A DNA stretch of 64,000 bases from Erwinia sp. E602. GTDB lineage: Bacteria; Pseudomonadota; Gammaproteobacteria; Enterobacterales; Enterobacteriaceae. Position 1 is the first letter of the stretch. Each line of letters opens with the position of its first letter. Of the stretch, positions 47,223-56,729 are shown piece after piece. A program made the translations under genes and the position numbers. Under the pieces are notes generated by a model, which did no database searches, had not been told where the DNA came from, and was given only the letters and a program-made list of their open reading frames with translations. Location of the stretch: NCBI RefSeq assembly GCF_018141005.1, contig NZ_CP046582.1, forward strand, positions 3,906,001-3,970,000, written 5' to 3'.

Positions 47223-47866
47223 TCAGATTCTCTCAAAGGTTTATCCGCCGCCTGCGGGCGGGAAGCGTGGGGATCGTATGCGCGGGCGTCCAGCGCGGCG
47301 GCGATATCGTCGGCCATTTTCAGCGTGCGCACCAGCACCGGGATCGCTACGGCGATAATGCTGCGCTCCAGCCCGCGCGCGCGCTGCGCCTCGCGGACTT
47401 CAGCGGTAATCGCCGCCAGTACCGGGATAAAGCGCAGCGCCAGCGACAGCGCCATGCTGACCTTCGCCGGGTTGATGCGTAGAAAACGCAGCCAGAACAG
47501 CCCCTTTTCCAGCGCATCCACCATCTCACTGACCCGGGTGGTCAGCGTGACCAGCGACGCGGCCAGCATCAGCGCCATCAGCCGCAGCGCCACCACGGTG
47601 GCGGACTGCCAGCTGACCAGCCACCACTGCACGGCAAACAGCAGCAGCAGGATCCACAGCAGCGGCTTCAGCTGCAACACCATCATCCGCAGCGGGATAC
47701 CCGCCAGCGGATAGAACAGCCCGACCAGCAGCAGCGCGGCTGCGGCCAGCTCGAGGCGTGGAACGGCAAACAGCAGCGTCCCGGTCAGCGCCAGCGCAAG
47801 GATCTTAATGCCCGGCGGCAGGCGGTGAATCAGCGAGTCGCCCGGTACGTAATCACTTAAGGTCAT
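47219..47866 (-). CDS. bioN: ECF transporter transmembrane protein BioN
   Basis: T-component (CbiQ family) of 215 residues with four to five membrane segments. The two Ala-Arg-x coupling motifs are recognisable in the C-terminal half: [10 protein letters not shown] and ALDARAYDP, which contact the ATPase. Overlaps of 4 bases with both bioM and bioY indicate an operon. Confidence 0.92.
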   Translation of the reverse strand: MTLSDYVPGDSLIHRLPPGIKILALALTGTLLFAVPRLELAAAALLLVGLFYPLAGIPLRMMVLQLKPLLWILLLLFAVQWWLVSWQSATVVALRLMALMLAASLVTLTTRVSEMVDALEKGLFWLRFLRINPAKVSMALSLALRFIPVLAAITAEVREAQRARGLERSIIAVAIPVLVRTLKMADDIAAALDARAYDPHASRPQAADKPLRESE

Positions 47867-48537
47867 GACATCATCCTGACATACTCCTTCAGCGCCACGG
47901 CGGGCACCTCGTCAATCACTACCCGCCCGTGGTCAAAGACCAGCACGCGGTCAAAATCCTGTAAAAATTCCAGATCGTGGGAAACCACAATCGCGGTCTG
48001 GTCCAGCGCGGCGATCGCTTCGGCAATGCGGCGCTTGTTACGCAGGTCCAGCAGCGTGGTCGGCTCATCGAAGACGATATAGTCCGGCTCCATCACCAGC
48101 ACGCCGGAGATCGCCAGCAGCTGCTTCTGGCCGCCGCTCAGCAGGTGCGCCGGGTGCTGGCGCAGATCCTGCAGATCATAGCGCGCCAGCGCGGCATCGG
48201 TTCGTTCACGGATAACGGCTTTCGGTAATCCCAGGTTCTTCATGCCGAAGGCCAGATCTTCCTCCACCACCGGGAAGACGATCTGGTTATCCGGATTCTG
48301 AAACACAAAGCCAACCTTGCGCCGCACCGCCTTGCCCTCTTTGCGGGTGTTCAGTCCGTCGACCACCACCTCGCCTTGCTGCGGCAGCAGCAGGCCGTTC
48401 AGCAGGCGCGCGAAGGTGCTTTTGCCGCAGCCGTTGCTGCCAACAATGCCGATGCGTTTTTCGGTGAGCCGCAGGGTGATCTCTTTCAGCACTTCGCGGG
48501 CACCGAAGGCGTGAGAAACTCCGTTCAGTTCAATCAT
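47863..48537 (-). CDS. bioM: ECF transporter ATP-binding protein BioM
   Basis: CbiO-type ATPase of 224 residues. Walker [10 protein letters not shown] (33-41), Q-loop [13 protein letters not shown], signature [11 protein letters not shown], Walker [13 protein letters not shown], and switch VSHDLEFL are all present. It energises BioNY. It starts 9 bases after the SDR stop. Confidence 0.94.
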   Translation of the reverse strand: MIELNGVSHAFGAREVLKEITLRLTEKRIGIVGSNGCGKSTFARLLNGLLLPQQGEVVVDGLNTRKEGKAVRRKVGFVFQNPDNQIVFPVVEEDLAFGMKNLGLPKAVIRERTDAALARYDLQDLRQHPAHLLSGGQKQLLAISGVLVMEPDYIVFDEPTTLLDLRNKRRIAEAIAALDQTAIVVSHDLEFLQDFDRVLVFDHGRVVIDEVPAVALKEYVRMMS

Positions 48538-48546
48538 CGCTTACTC

Positions 48547-49251
48547 TTAACGTGGTTGACGCGGGCGCGGCTGCCGCCCGATGGTCAGCTGCTCCACTAC
48601 CGCTGCCGGTGACAGCGACATAACAAAATCAACCGCGCGGCAGATATCTTCCGTGCTCAGCATCTCTTCCGCCGTCAGCCCGGACCCTTCGGCCATATCG
48701 GTATTCACCACGTCCGGGCACAGGGTGGTGACCTTAATCCCCTGTGCGCCAAGCTCGCGGGCAATGGAACGGCTGTAGCCGACCAGCGCATGTTTGCTGG
48801 CGGCATAGCTGGCGACGCTGCCAAACGGCTGCACGCCGCTGATCGAGGCAAGGTTAAAGATGCGCCCCTGCGCTGATTTCAGCAGCCACGGCGTGCACAG
48901 CTGGCACAGCAGGTGAATAGCGGTGACGTTGGTCGCCAGCAGCGCGCTGAAATCGTCCACCGGCGTCTGCGTGGAGCCGGGGCGGAAGATGCCGGCGGCG
49001 TTAACCAGCACGTCGATGCGGGCATGGTCGCTTAACGCCTGCCGCAGCAGCGGTTCAGCGGTGGCCGTGTTGCTGAGATCGACCGCCAGCGTGGTGATGC
49101 GGGCAGGATCCCGCGTGGCGGCAAAGGCCTCCAGCGCCGGGGCGTGGCGGGCAATCAGAATCAGCGTGTAGCCCAGATCATAAAAATGGCGGGCAAGATG
49201 GTGGCCGATCCCCCGGCTGGCACCGGTGATCAGGGCAACGTTATGTGACAC
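48547..49251 (-). CDS. Short-chain dehydrogenase/reductase
   Basis: A classical SDR of 234 residues. It has the cofactor motif TGASRGIG (about 9-16), NAAG, the catalytic Ser in ASISG, and YAASK, with PDVVNTD after it. Substrate and direction are unknown. It begins at GTG with AAGG upstream and is the first gene of a unit with bioMNY. That could mean a role in biotin or fatty-acid metabolism, or simple co-location. Confidence 0.85.
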   Translation of the reverse strand: MSHNVALITGASRGIGHHLARHFYDLGYTLILIARHAPALEAFAATRDPARITTLAVDLSNTATAEPLLRQALSDHARIDVLVNAAGIFRPGSTQTPVDDFSALLATNVTAIHLLCQLCTPWLLKSAQGRIFNLASISGVQPFGSVASYAASKHALVGYSRSIARELGAQGIKVTTLCPDVVNTDMAEGSGLTAEEMLSTEDICRAVDFVMSLSPAAVVEQLTIGRQPRPRQPR

Positions 49252-49410
49252 GGGGAACCTTCATACTGAAAAACGTAGACGGCAAAGATACGCTATTTTT
49301 CCGTAAAAGGAAAAAGAGGATTTTAGTTTACATTGTGATGAAAAATACGCCAGTGGTGCCAGGCACCGTCAGTCGCTAACGAGTAATAAGTATGAGAAAA
49401 CATCAACAAA

Positions 49411-49432
49411 AACGGCTCCACACGGAGCCGTT
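49411..49432 (-). terminator. lpdA intrinsic terminator
   Basis: A 9-bp perfect stem (AACGGCTCC with GGAGCCGTT) and 4-nt loop are followed on the minus strand by TTTTTGTTG. It starts 19 bases after the lpdA stop. Confidence 0.9.
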
Positions 49433-49450
49433 GTATCAACGCTATGCGAC

Positions 49451-50875
49451 TTACTTCTTCTTCGCTTTCGCGTTTGGCAGGTCGGTGATGCTGCCTTCGA
49501 AGATCTCTGCCGCCAGGCCCACGGACTCGTGCAGAGTCGGGTGCGCGTGGATGGTCAGCGCGATATCTTCTGCATCGCAGCCCATCTCGATCGCCAGGCC
49601 AATCTCACCCAGCAGCTCGCCGCCGTTGGTGCCGACAATCGCACCACCGATCACGCGGTGAGTCTCTTTGTCGAAGATCAGTTTGGTCATACCTTCAGCG
49701 CAGTCAGAGGCGATAGCACGGCCGGATGCCGCCCACGGGAAGGTGGCGGTTTCGTAGCTGATGCCTTTCTCTTTCGCTTCTTTCTCGGTCAGACCGACCC
49801 AGGCAACTTCCGGCTCGGTGTAGGCGATCGATGGGATCACTTTCGGGTCGAAGTAGTGTTTCTTACCGGAGATCACTTCTGCCGCCACGTGGCCTTCATG
49901 CACGCCTTTGTGCGCCAGCATTGGCTGACCGACGATATCGCCGATGGCGAAGATGTGCGGCACGTTGGTACGCATCTGCTTGTCGACGCGGATAAAGCCA
50001 CGATCGTCGACTTCCACGCCCGCTTTACCGGCGTCCAGACCTTTACCGTTCGGTACGCGGCCGATCGCCACCAGCACCGCGTCGTAACGCTGTGGTTCAG
50101 CCGGGGCTTTCTTGCCTTCCATGGTCACGTAGATACCGTCTTCTTTGGCTTCAACGGCGGTGACTTTGGTTTCGAGCATCAGATTGAACTGCTTCTCGAT
50201 ACGTTTGGTGAAGACTTTCACCACGTCTTTATCGGCAGCCGGGATCACCTGGTCAAACATCTCAACCACGTCGATCTGCGAGCCCAGCGCGTGGTACACG
50301 GTACCCATTTCCAGACCGATAATACCGCCGCCCATCACCAGCAGGCGCTCAGGGACAGATTTCAGCTCCAGCGCATCGGTAGAGTCCCAGACGCGTGGGT
50401 CTTCATGAGGAATAAACGGCAGCTGAATCGGACGGGAACCCGCCGCGATGATCGCGTTGTCGAAGGTGATGGTGGTTGGGCCATTTTCGCCTTCCACTAC
50501 CAGGGTGTTAGCGCCGGTGAATTTACCCAGGCCGTTAACCACTTTAACTTTACGGCCTTTGGCCATACCCGCCAGGCCGCCGGTCAGCTGGTTGATCACT
50601 TTCTCTTTCCAGCCGCGGATTTTGTCCACGTCGGTCTGAGGTTTACCGAACACCACGCCGTGGGCTTCCAGCGCTTTCGCTTCTTCAATCACCTTCGCCA
50701 CGTGCAGCAGGGCTTTAGAAGGGATACAGCCAACGTTCAGACAGACACCACCGAGGGTGCTGTAGCGCTCAACGATTACGGTCTCCAGACCTAAATCCGC
50801 TGCACGGAAGGCTGCAGAGTAGCCTGCAGGACCTGCCCCAAGTACCACGACCTGAGTTTTAATTTCTGTACTCAT
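49451..50875 (-). CDS. lpdA: Dihydrolipoyl dehydrogenase (E3)
   Basis: FAD-dependent E3 shared by pyruvate dehydrogenase, 2-oxoglutarate dehydrogenase and the glycine cleavage system. It has 474 residues, equal to E. coli. Motifs are the N-terminal GAGPAGYSAAF, redox disulfide GGVCLNVGCIPSK, NAD motif MGGGIIGLEMG, AIGDIVGQPMLAH and the catalytic HAHPTLHE. I use the second of two adjacent ATGs because GAGG lies at better spacing. It is last in pdhR-aceE-aceF-lpdA. Confidence 0.98.
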   Translation of the reverse strand: MSTEIKTQVVVLGAGPAGYSAAFRAADLGLETVIVERYSTLGGVCLNVGCIPSKALLHVAKVIEEAKALEAHGVVFGKPQTDVDKIRGWKEKVINQLTGGLAGMAKGRKVKVVNGLGKFTGANTLVVEGENGPTTITFDNAIIAAGSRPIQLPFIPHEDPRVWDSTDALELKSVPERLLVMGGGIIGLEMGTVYHALGSQIDVVEMFDQVIPAADKDVVKVFTKRIEKQFNLMLETKVTAVEAKEDGIYVTMEGKKAPAEPQRYDAVLVAIGRVPNGKGLDAGKAGVEVDDRGFIRVDKQMRTNVPHIFAIGDIVGQPMLAHKGVHEGHVAAEVISGKKHYFDPKVIPSIAYTEPEVAWVGLTEKEAKEKGISYETATFPWAASGRAIASDCAEGMTKLIFDKETHRVIGGAIVGTNGGELLGEIGLAIEMGCDAEDIALTIHAHPTLHESVGLAAEIFEGSITDLPNAKAKKK

Positions 50876-51012
50876 CATGACCTCTTATATTGATGTACCG
50901 GCGGGTCAGACTGCTTGTGTCTCGACGTCCTTCTTCCACCGGGACGTATGCACCGCAAGAGTTTACAGAATTGTTAATAAACTGCAAACCGCGTTGCTAC
51001 GAATCTCTAAAG

Positions 51013-51036
51013 CAAGGCCGGCAATTGCCGGCCTTG
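51013..51036 (-). terminator. Palindromic hairpin between aceF and lpdA
   Basis: The 24 bases are a perfect palindrome built from CAAGGCCGGCAA and its complement, 8 bases past the aceF stop. The weak U-tract suggests partial termination or an mRNA-stabilising end between aceF and lpdA. Confidence 0.65.
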
Positions 51037-51043
51037 TTATCTT

Positions 51044-52645
51044 TTACATCACCAGACGGCGAATATCGGCCAGTGCCTGGTTGATGATGGTGATGAAGCG
51101 CGCACCATCAGCACCGTCGATCACGCGGTGGTCGAAGGAGAGCGACATCGGCATCATCAGACGCGGCACGAACTCTTTACCGTTCCACACCGGCTCCATC
51201 GCCGACTTGGAGACGCCGAGGATCGCCACTTCCGGCGCGTTAACGATCGGCGCGAAGTGAGTCGTCCCGATGCCACCGAGGCTGGAGATGGTGAAGCAGC
51301 CGCCCTGCATCTCGCCGGCGGTCAGCTTGCCGTCGCGCGCTTTTTTGGAGATGGCCATCAGCTCACGGGACAGTTCGGTAATGCCCTTGTTGTTGACGTC
51401 CTTGAACACCGGAACCACCAGACCGTTTGGCGTATCCACCGCCACACCGATGTTGATGTATTTCTTCAGCGTCAGCTTCTGGCCGTCTTCAGACAGTGAG
51501 CTGTTGAAGCGTGGCATCTGCTCAAGCGCAGCGGCAACGGCTTTCATGATAAACACCACCGGGGTGAACTTCACGTCCAGCTTGCGCTTCTCGGCTTCGG
51601 CGTTCTGCTGCTTGCGGAACGCTTCCAGATCGGTGATATCGGTTTTGTCGAAGTGAGTCACGTGTGGGATCATCACCCAGTTGCGGCTCAGGTTAGCACC
51701 CGAGATTTTCTGGATGCGGCCCATCTCGACTTCTTCGATCTCACCGAACTTGCTGAAGTCCACTTTCGGCCATGGCAGCATGCCAGGCAGACCGCCGCCG
51801 GCAGCTGGCGCTTCAGCGCGTTTCACCGCGTCTTTCACGTAGGTCTGCACGTCTTCTTTCAGAATACGGCCTTTACGACCGGTGCCTTTGACCTTCGCCA
51901 GGTTAACACCGAATTCGCGCGCCAGACGACGGATCACCGGGGTGGCATGCACGTAGGCATCGTTTTCAGCGAAGTCAGATTTGGCGTCCGCTTTCGTAGC
52001 AGCAGGTGCTGCCGGGGCCGCTTTCTCTTCCTGCTTAGCCGGAGCCGCCGCTGCCGGAGCAGCCGCCGCCGGTGCAGCAGCAGCAGGCGCAGCGCCGGCC
52101 ACTTCAAACACCATCACCAGGGAACCGGTGCTGACTTTGTCGCCCGCGTTCACTTTGATCTCTTTCACGGTACCCGCGAACGGAGCCGGCACTTCCATTG
52201 AGGCTTTGTCGCCTTCAACGGTCAGAATCGACTGCTCGGCCTCAACGGTATCGCCCACTTTGACCATGATCTCGGTGACTTCAACTTCGTCGCCGCCGAT
52301 ATCCGGTACGTGAACCTCTTTCGGGCCTGAGGCAGCCGCCGGGGCCGCTGCAGGGGCAGCCGGAGCCGCCTCTTCTTTCTTCTCAGCGGCCGGAGCCGGT
52401 GCCGCAGCACCGCCCTCCGCTTCGAAGATCATGATCAGTTTGCCGGTTTCAACACGGTCGCCGGTGGCAACTTTGATCTCTTTAACCACACCGGCCTGCG
52501 GTGAAGGCACTTCCATGGAAGCCTTATCGCCTTCAACCACCAGCAGCGACTGCTCAACTTCTACTTTGTCGCCAACCTTGACCAGGATCTCGGTGACTTC
52601 AACTTCGTCCGCGCCGATATCCGGTACGTTAATTTCAATAGACAT
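51044..52645 (-). CDS. aceF: Pyruvate dehydrogenase E2, dihydrolipoyllysine acetyltransferase
   Basis: Core of the pyruvate dehydrogenase complex. The 533 residues show two lipoyl domains (lipoyl lysines K41 and K147, each in EGDKASME), Ala/Pro-rich flexible linkers, the E1/E3-binding domain ([23 protein letters not shown]) and the catalytic domain with [11 protein letters not shown]. coli AceF has three lipoyl domains, so this protein is about 100 residues shorter; the two-domain form occurs in many other bacteria. It lies 13 bases after aceE. Confidence 0.97.
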   Translation of the reverse strand: MSIEINVPDIGADEVEVTEILVKVGDKVEVEQSLLVVEGDKASMEVPSPQAGVVKEIKVATGDRVETGKLIMIFEAEGGAAAPAPAAEKKEEAAPAAPAAAPAAASGPKEVHVPDIGGDEVEVTEIMVKVGDTVEAEQSILTVEGDKASMEVPAPFAGTVKEIKVNAGDKVSTGSLVMVFEVAGAAPAAAAPAAAAPAAAAPAKQEEKAAPAAPAATKADAKSDFAENDAYVHATPVIRRLAREFGVNLAKVKGTGRKGRILKEDVQTYVKDAVKRAEAPAAGGGLPGMLPWPKVDFSKFGEIEEVEMGRIQKISGANLSRNWVMIPHVTHFDKTDITDLEAFRKQQNAEAEKRKLDVKFTPVVFIMKAVAAALEQMPRFNSSLSEDGQKLTLKKYINIGVAVDTPNGLVVPVFKDVNNKGITELSRELMAISKKARDGKLTAGEMQGGCFTISSLGGIGTTHFAPIVNAPEVAILGVSKSAMEPVWNGKEFVPRLMMPMSLSFDHRVIDGADGARFITIINQALADIRRLVM

Positions 52646-52658
52646 AACTCTTTACCTC

Positions 52659-55322
52659 TTACGCCAGACGCGGGTTAACTTTATCAGCATCGATATTGAA
52701 CTTAGCGATCGCTTCCGCTACCACTTTCTTATCGATTTCGCCGCGTTTAGCCAGTTCACCCAGGGCAGCAACCACCACGTAGGATGCATCCACTTCGAAG
52801 TGGTGACGCAGGTTCTCACGGCTGTCTGAACGACCGAAGCCGTCAGTACCCAGCACACGGTAGTCGCTGGCAGGCACGTAGCTGCGAACCTGTTCTGCAA
52901 ACAGTTTCATATAGTCGGTAGACGCCACCGCCGGTGCATCGTTCATCACCTGAGCGATGTACGGTACGCGTGGTTCGTCGGTTGGGTGCAGCATGTTCCA
53001 GCGCTCACAGTCCTGACCGTCGCGGGCCAGTTCGGTGAAGGAGGTCACGCTGTACACGTCAGAACCGACGCCGTAGTCTTTCGCCAGGATCTCTGCCGCT
53101 TCACGCACGTGGCGCAGGATAGAACCTGAACCCAGCAGCTGCACTTTGCCTTTGCTACCTTCGATGCTGTCCAGCTTGTAGATACCCTTACGGATACCCT
53201 CTTCCGCGCCCTGCGGCATGGCTGGCATGTGGTAGTTTTCGTTCAGCGTGGTGATGTAGTAGTACACATTCTCCTGCGCTTCACCGTACATACGTACCAG
53301 GCCGTCGTGCATAATCACGGCCACTTCATAGGCGTAAGCCGGGTCGTAAGAGATACAGTTCGGGATAGTCAGCGACTGAATGTGGCTGTGACCATCTTCG
53401 TGCTGCAGACCTTCACCGTTCAGGGTGGTACGACCGGAGGTGCCGCCTACCAGGAAGCCGCGTGCCTGCTGGTCACCTGCTGCCCAGCACAGATCGCCGA
53501 TACGCTGGAAACCGAACATGGAGTAGTAGATGTAGAACGGGATCATCGGCAGGTTGTTGGTGCTGTAAGACGTTGCCGCCGCCAGCCAGGATGCGCCTGC
53601 GCCCAGTTCGTTGATGCCTTCCTGCAGGATCTGACCTTTCTCGTCTTCTTTGTAGTAAGCAACCTGCTCACGGTCCTGCGGGGTGTACTGCTGGCCGTTC
53701 GGGCTGTAGATACCGATCTGACGGAACAGGCCTTCCATACCGAAGGTACGCGCTTCATCGGCGATGATTGGCACCAGGCGATCTTTGATCGACGGGTTCT
53801 TCAGCATCACGTTCAGGGCACGCACGAAGGCGATGGTGGTGGAGATCTCTTTGTTCTGCTCATCCAGCAGCTGACGGAAATCTTCCAGCGCAGGCATCTC
53901 CAGCTTCTCGCTGAAGGTGGCTTCGCGGGTTGGCACATAGCCACCCAGCTTCTGACGCTGTGCGTGCAGGTAAGTATGCTCTTCAGAGCCTTCTGCGAAG
54001 GTCACGTACGGCAGTTTTTCGATGTCAGCATCGGCAACCGGCACGTTGAAGCGGTCACGGATATGGCGCACGCCATCCATGTTCATCTTCTTCACCTGGT
54101 GGGCAATGTTTTTGCCTTCCGCGGTGTCGCCCATACCATAACCTTTGATGGTATGTGCCAGAATCAGTACCGGCTTGCCTTTGGTGTCCTGAGCTTTTTT
54201 CAGCGCCGCGTAGACTTTCTTCGGATCGTGGCCACCGCGGTTCAGAGAGAAGATCTCGTCGTCAGACCAGTCTTTCACCAGCGCGGCGGTTTCCGGGTAT
54301 TTGCCGAAGAAGTGCTCGCGCACGTAGGCACCGTTTTTCGATTTGAAGGTCTGGTAGTCACCGTCAACGGTTTCGTTCATCAGCTGGATCAGCTTACCGC
54401 TGGTGTCGTTACGCAGCAGCTCGTCCCAACGACCGCCCCAGATCACTTTGATCACTTCCCAGCCGGCGCCGTTAAAGATGCCTTCCAGTTCGTTGATGAT
54501 CTTACCGTTACCGGTGACCGGGCCGTCCAGGCGCTGCAGGTTGCAGTTGATGATGAACACCAGGTTGTCCAGCTTCTCGCGGGTGGCGATAGTGATCGCA
54601 CCTTTGGATTCCGGCTCATCCATCTCACCGTCGCCGAGGAAGGCGTAAACGGTCTGCTGAGAGGTGTCTTTCAGGCCACGGTGTTCCAGGTACTTCAGGA
54701 ACTTCGCCTGGTAAATTGCACCCAACGGCCCCAGGCCCATAGATACGGTCGGGAACTGCCAGAAGTCAGGCATCAGTTTCGGGTGCGGGTAAGAGGACAG
54801 GCCTTTACCGTGAACTTCCTGACGGAAGTTGTTCATCTGCTCTTCGGTCAGACGCCCTTCGAGGAACGCACGGGCATACACGCCCGGAGAGATGTGGCCC
54901 TGGAAGTACACCAGGTCGCCGCCGTCTTTTTCAGTACGCGCGCGGAAGAAGTGGTTAAAGCACACTTCATATACGGTAGCAGAAGACTGGAAGGAGGACA
55001 TATGGCCACCCAGCTCCAGATCTTTCTTGGACGCACGCAGAACGGTCATGATCGCGTTCCAGCGGATGGCGGAACGAATACGACGCTCTAAAGAGCTGTT
55101 GCCCGGGTACTCCGGCTCGTCTTCAACGGCGATTGAGTTGATGTAGTTGCTGGCACCTGCGCCTGCAGCCACTTTAACGCCGCCTTTACGTGCTTCGCTC
55201 AGAACCTGATCGATCAGATACTGTGCGCGCTCAACACCTTCTTCACGGATGACCGATTCGATCGCCTGTAGCCAGTCGCGAGTTTCGATCGGATCCACGT
55301 CATTATTTAAACGTTCTGACAT
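52659..55322 (-). CDS. aceE: Pyruvate dehydrogenase E1 component
   Basis: Homodimeric thiamine-diphosphate E1 that decarboxylates pyruvate and acetylates E2 lipoyl groups. It has 887 residues, as in E. coli. The ThDP/Mg motif GDGEMDEPESKG...NLVFIINCN is visible, with GHISPGVYARAFLEGRL and the conserved Glu region of TLNGEGLQHEDGHSH. It follows pdhR by 140 bases that contain a hairpin. Confidence 0.98.
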   Translation of the reverse strand: MSERLNNDVDPIETRDWLQAIESVIREEGVERAQYLIDQVLSEARKGGVKVAAGAGASNYINSIAVEDEPEYPGNSSLERRIRSAIRWNAIMTVLRASKKDLELGGHMSSFQSSATVYEVCFNHFFRARTEKDGGDLVYFQGHISPGVYARAFLEGRLTEEQMNNFRQEVHGKGLSSYPHPKLMPDFWQFPTVSMGLGPLGAIYQAKFLKYLEHRGLKDTSQQTVYAFLGDGEMDEPESKGAITIATREKLDNLVFIINCNLQRLDGPVTGNGKIINELEGIFNGAGWEVIKVIWGGRWDELLRNDTSGKLIQLMNETVDGDYQTFKSKNGAYVREHFFGKYPETAALVKDWSDDEIFSLNRGGHDPKKVYAALKKAQDTKGKPVLILAHTIKGYGMGDTAEGKNIAHQVKKMNMDGVRHIRDRFNVPVADADIEKLPYVTFAEGSEEHTYLHAQRQKLGGYVPTREATFSEKLEMPALEDFRQLLDEQNKEISTTIAFVRALNVMLKNPSIKDRLVPIIADEARTFGMEGLFRQIGIYSPNGQQYTPQDREQVAYYKEDEKGQILQEGINELGAGASWLAAATSYSTNNLPMIPFYIYYSMFGFQRIGDLCWAAGDQQARGFLVGGTSGRTTLNGEGLQHEDGHSHIQSLTIPNCISYDPAYAYEVAVIMHDGLVRMYGEAQENVYYYITTLNENYHMPAMPQGAEEGIRKGIYKLDSIEGSKGKVQLLGSGSILRHVREAAEILAKDYGVGSDVYSVTSFTELARDGQDCERWNMLHPTDEPRVPYIAQVMNDAPAVASTDYMKLFAEQVRSYVPASDYRVLGTDGFGRSDSRENLRHHFEVDASYVVVAALGELAKRGEIDKKVVAEAIAKFNIDADKVNPRLA

Positions 55323-55365
55323 GGGGGTATTCCTTATCTGTGTCTACTTCGTTGAATTGTCTGGA

Positions 55366-55410
55366 GCCTGTCTCGCTGTGCTCTTGCCACCAGAACACAG
55401 TGAGACAGGC
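55366..55410. other. Hairpin in the pdhR-aceE gap
   Basis: GCCTGTCTCGCTGTG (55366-55380) and CACAGTGAGACAGGC (55396-55410) pair over 15 bp with one non-Watson-Crick position, around a 15-nt loop. On the transcribed (minus) strand the odd pair is A-C. It may attenuate read-through from pdhR or protect the aceE 5' end. Confidence 0.55.
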
Positions 55411-55462
55411 CCGTCGTTTTACGTGCTGCGCGATATCCGGGGCCTGGGCCCTCCGTCCACGC

Positions 55463-56227
55463 TTAGTCCTTACGTTGCTGTAAACGTCGCAAGGAGCGCT
55501 CTCTACGACTCTGCTCCCGACTTCTGTCCAGCAATACTTCCTCGATAAACGCCAGGTGACGGTGTGAAGCTTCACGGGCCTGCTCCGGCTCGCGTGCCAC
55601 AATCGCCTGAAAAATACTGGCGCGGTGTTCACTCACCTTCGCCAGCATCTCCCGGCGTAAGTAGAGCATTTCGAAGTTCTGTCTGACGTTCTGTTCCAGC
55701 ATCGGCCCCATACTGCGGAGCAAATGCAGCAGCACCACATTATGCGCTGCTTCTGTGACAGCAATCTGATACTGCATGACGGCACCGGCTTCGGCGTCAA
55801 GATCGCCGCTGTCCTGCGCGGTTTGGATCTGCAGGTGGCAGTCGCGGATGCGGGCAATATCATCGTCAGTGCCGCGCAGGGCGGCGTAATAGGCGGCAAT
55901 CCCTTCCAGCGCATGACGCGTTTCTAACAGGTCAAACTGGGATTCCGGGTGTTCGGCAAGGAGTTCAATCAGCGGGTCGCTCATGCTGGCCCACAGGTTT
56001 TTCTGCACGAAGGTGCCACCGCCCTGACGGCGCAGCAGCAGACCTTTGGCTTCCAGGCGCTGGATAGCCTCGCGTAAAGAAGGGCGGGAAACGTCAAACT
56101 GCACCGCCAGCTCGCGCTCGGGCAGCAGTTTCTCTCCGGGACGCAGCGTCCCCTCCATAATCAGGGATTCAAGCTGCTGCTCGATAGCATCAGAGAGCTT
56201 TGGTTGGCGAATTTTGCTGTATGCCAT
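55463..56227 (-). CDS. pdhR: Pyruvate-sensing transcriptional repressor PdhR
   Basis: GntR-family (FadR subfamily) repressor that releases DNA when pyruvate binds. It has 254 residues, as in E. coli. The winged helix includes [28 protein letters not shown] and RQGGGTFV, followed by the FCD ligand domain ([25 protein letters not shown]). I start at MAYSKIRQ, with AGGGATA upstream. The longer in-frame ATG would run the coding region through its own operator. First gene of the pdh operon. Confidence 0.97.
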   Translation of the reverse strand: MAYSKIRQPKLSDAIEQQLESLIMEGTLRPGEKLLPERELAVQFDVSRPSLREAIQRLEAKGLLLRRQGGGTFVQKNLWASMSDPLIELLAEHPESQFDLLETRHALEGIAAYYAALRGTDDDIARIRDCHLQIQTAQDSGDLDAEAGAVMQYQIAVTEAAHNVVLLHLLRSMGPMLEQNVRQNFEMLYLRREMLAKVSEHRASIFQAIVAREPEQAREASHRHLAFIEEVLLDRSREQSRRERSLRRLQQRKD

Positions 56228-56256
56228 TATCCCTTCTTCACCGATTTGCAGAGTAA

Positions 56257-56271
56257 ATTGGTCATACCAAT
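56257..56271 (-). promoter_or_regulatory. PdhR operator
   Basis: On the minus strand ATTGGTATGACCAAT, a perfect fit to the PdhR consensus TTGGTnnnACCAA, lies 30-44 bases upstream of the pdhR start. This supports autorepression of the pdh operon relieved by pyruvate. Confidence 0.92.
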
Positions 56272-56654
56272 TCAAAAAAGACGCCCGTAAAGTAACAAAG
56301 TATTCACCTGATGTCCATATGGCAACCTGGCGAAACCAGACCGGGGTCTCGTTCCTGACAGGGGTTGTTAAACCCCGCCGGGCAGCGGGTTGAATGTACT
56401 GTTAATGTTAAAAAATCAAACTTTTTTGAAACATGGCAGCAGTTTAGTCGACGCTCCCTCCGCCTGAGGCCTCCGTAGAAAATGGCTTAATGCACTTCTT
56501 CTGCGACATAAAATTTTCATTACCTTACACAGCACGTTCGATGCATTTTCAACCACCCCGGTCAGCAGACAGCATAAAGAAAGTGCATTACGCCGCGCGC
56601 GGCACTATTCTCTGCGCGACGCAAGATTCGCAGACGTTTTCGTTACGGGATAAG

Positions 56655-56672
56655 CGTAAACATTTCAGTACG
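56655..56672 (+). promoter_or_regulatory. Weak TyrR-box-like sequence before the first aroP paralogue
   Basis: CGTAAA-CATTTC-AGTACG resembles the TyrR consensus TGTAAA-N6-TTTACA, keeping the key G and C. It is 58-75 bases upstream of the start. Confidence 0.3.
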
Positions 56673-56729
56673 TTATTACCTTGCACCACTCTGGTAGCTA
56701 AAAATAAAAACCGCATCACGAGGAAGAGT

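Larger units (their letters stand above)
56228..56729. other. Gene-free region between pdhR and the first aroP paralogue
   Basis: The 502 bases contain the divergent promoters, a perfect PdhR operator (56257-56271), a GGGGTT/AACCCC hairpin (56361-56376), AT-rich stretches and a weak TyrR-box-like sequence (56655-56672). No credible gene was found. Confidence 0.6.

Noticed and set aside
49252..49450. Possible BirA (biotin) operator upstream of the SDR-bioMNY unit
   Set aside because: Only one half-site-like GTTTACA was found, with no matching half at the required spacing.
49529..50794. 421-codon open frame opposite lpdA
   Set aside because: It is a shadow of lpdA, with no domain and no upstream signals.
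53229..55091. 620-codon open frame opposite aceE
   Set aside because: It is fully antisense to a highly conserved gene, with no independent ribosome site, family motif or sensible composition.
56490..56729. In-frame 80-codon N-terminal extension of the first AroP paralogue
   Set aside because: The tandem copy and E. coli AroP begin at the ME/MG-QQ segment, and a good ribosome site sits directly before the ATG at 56730.
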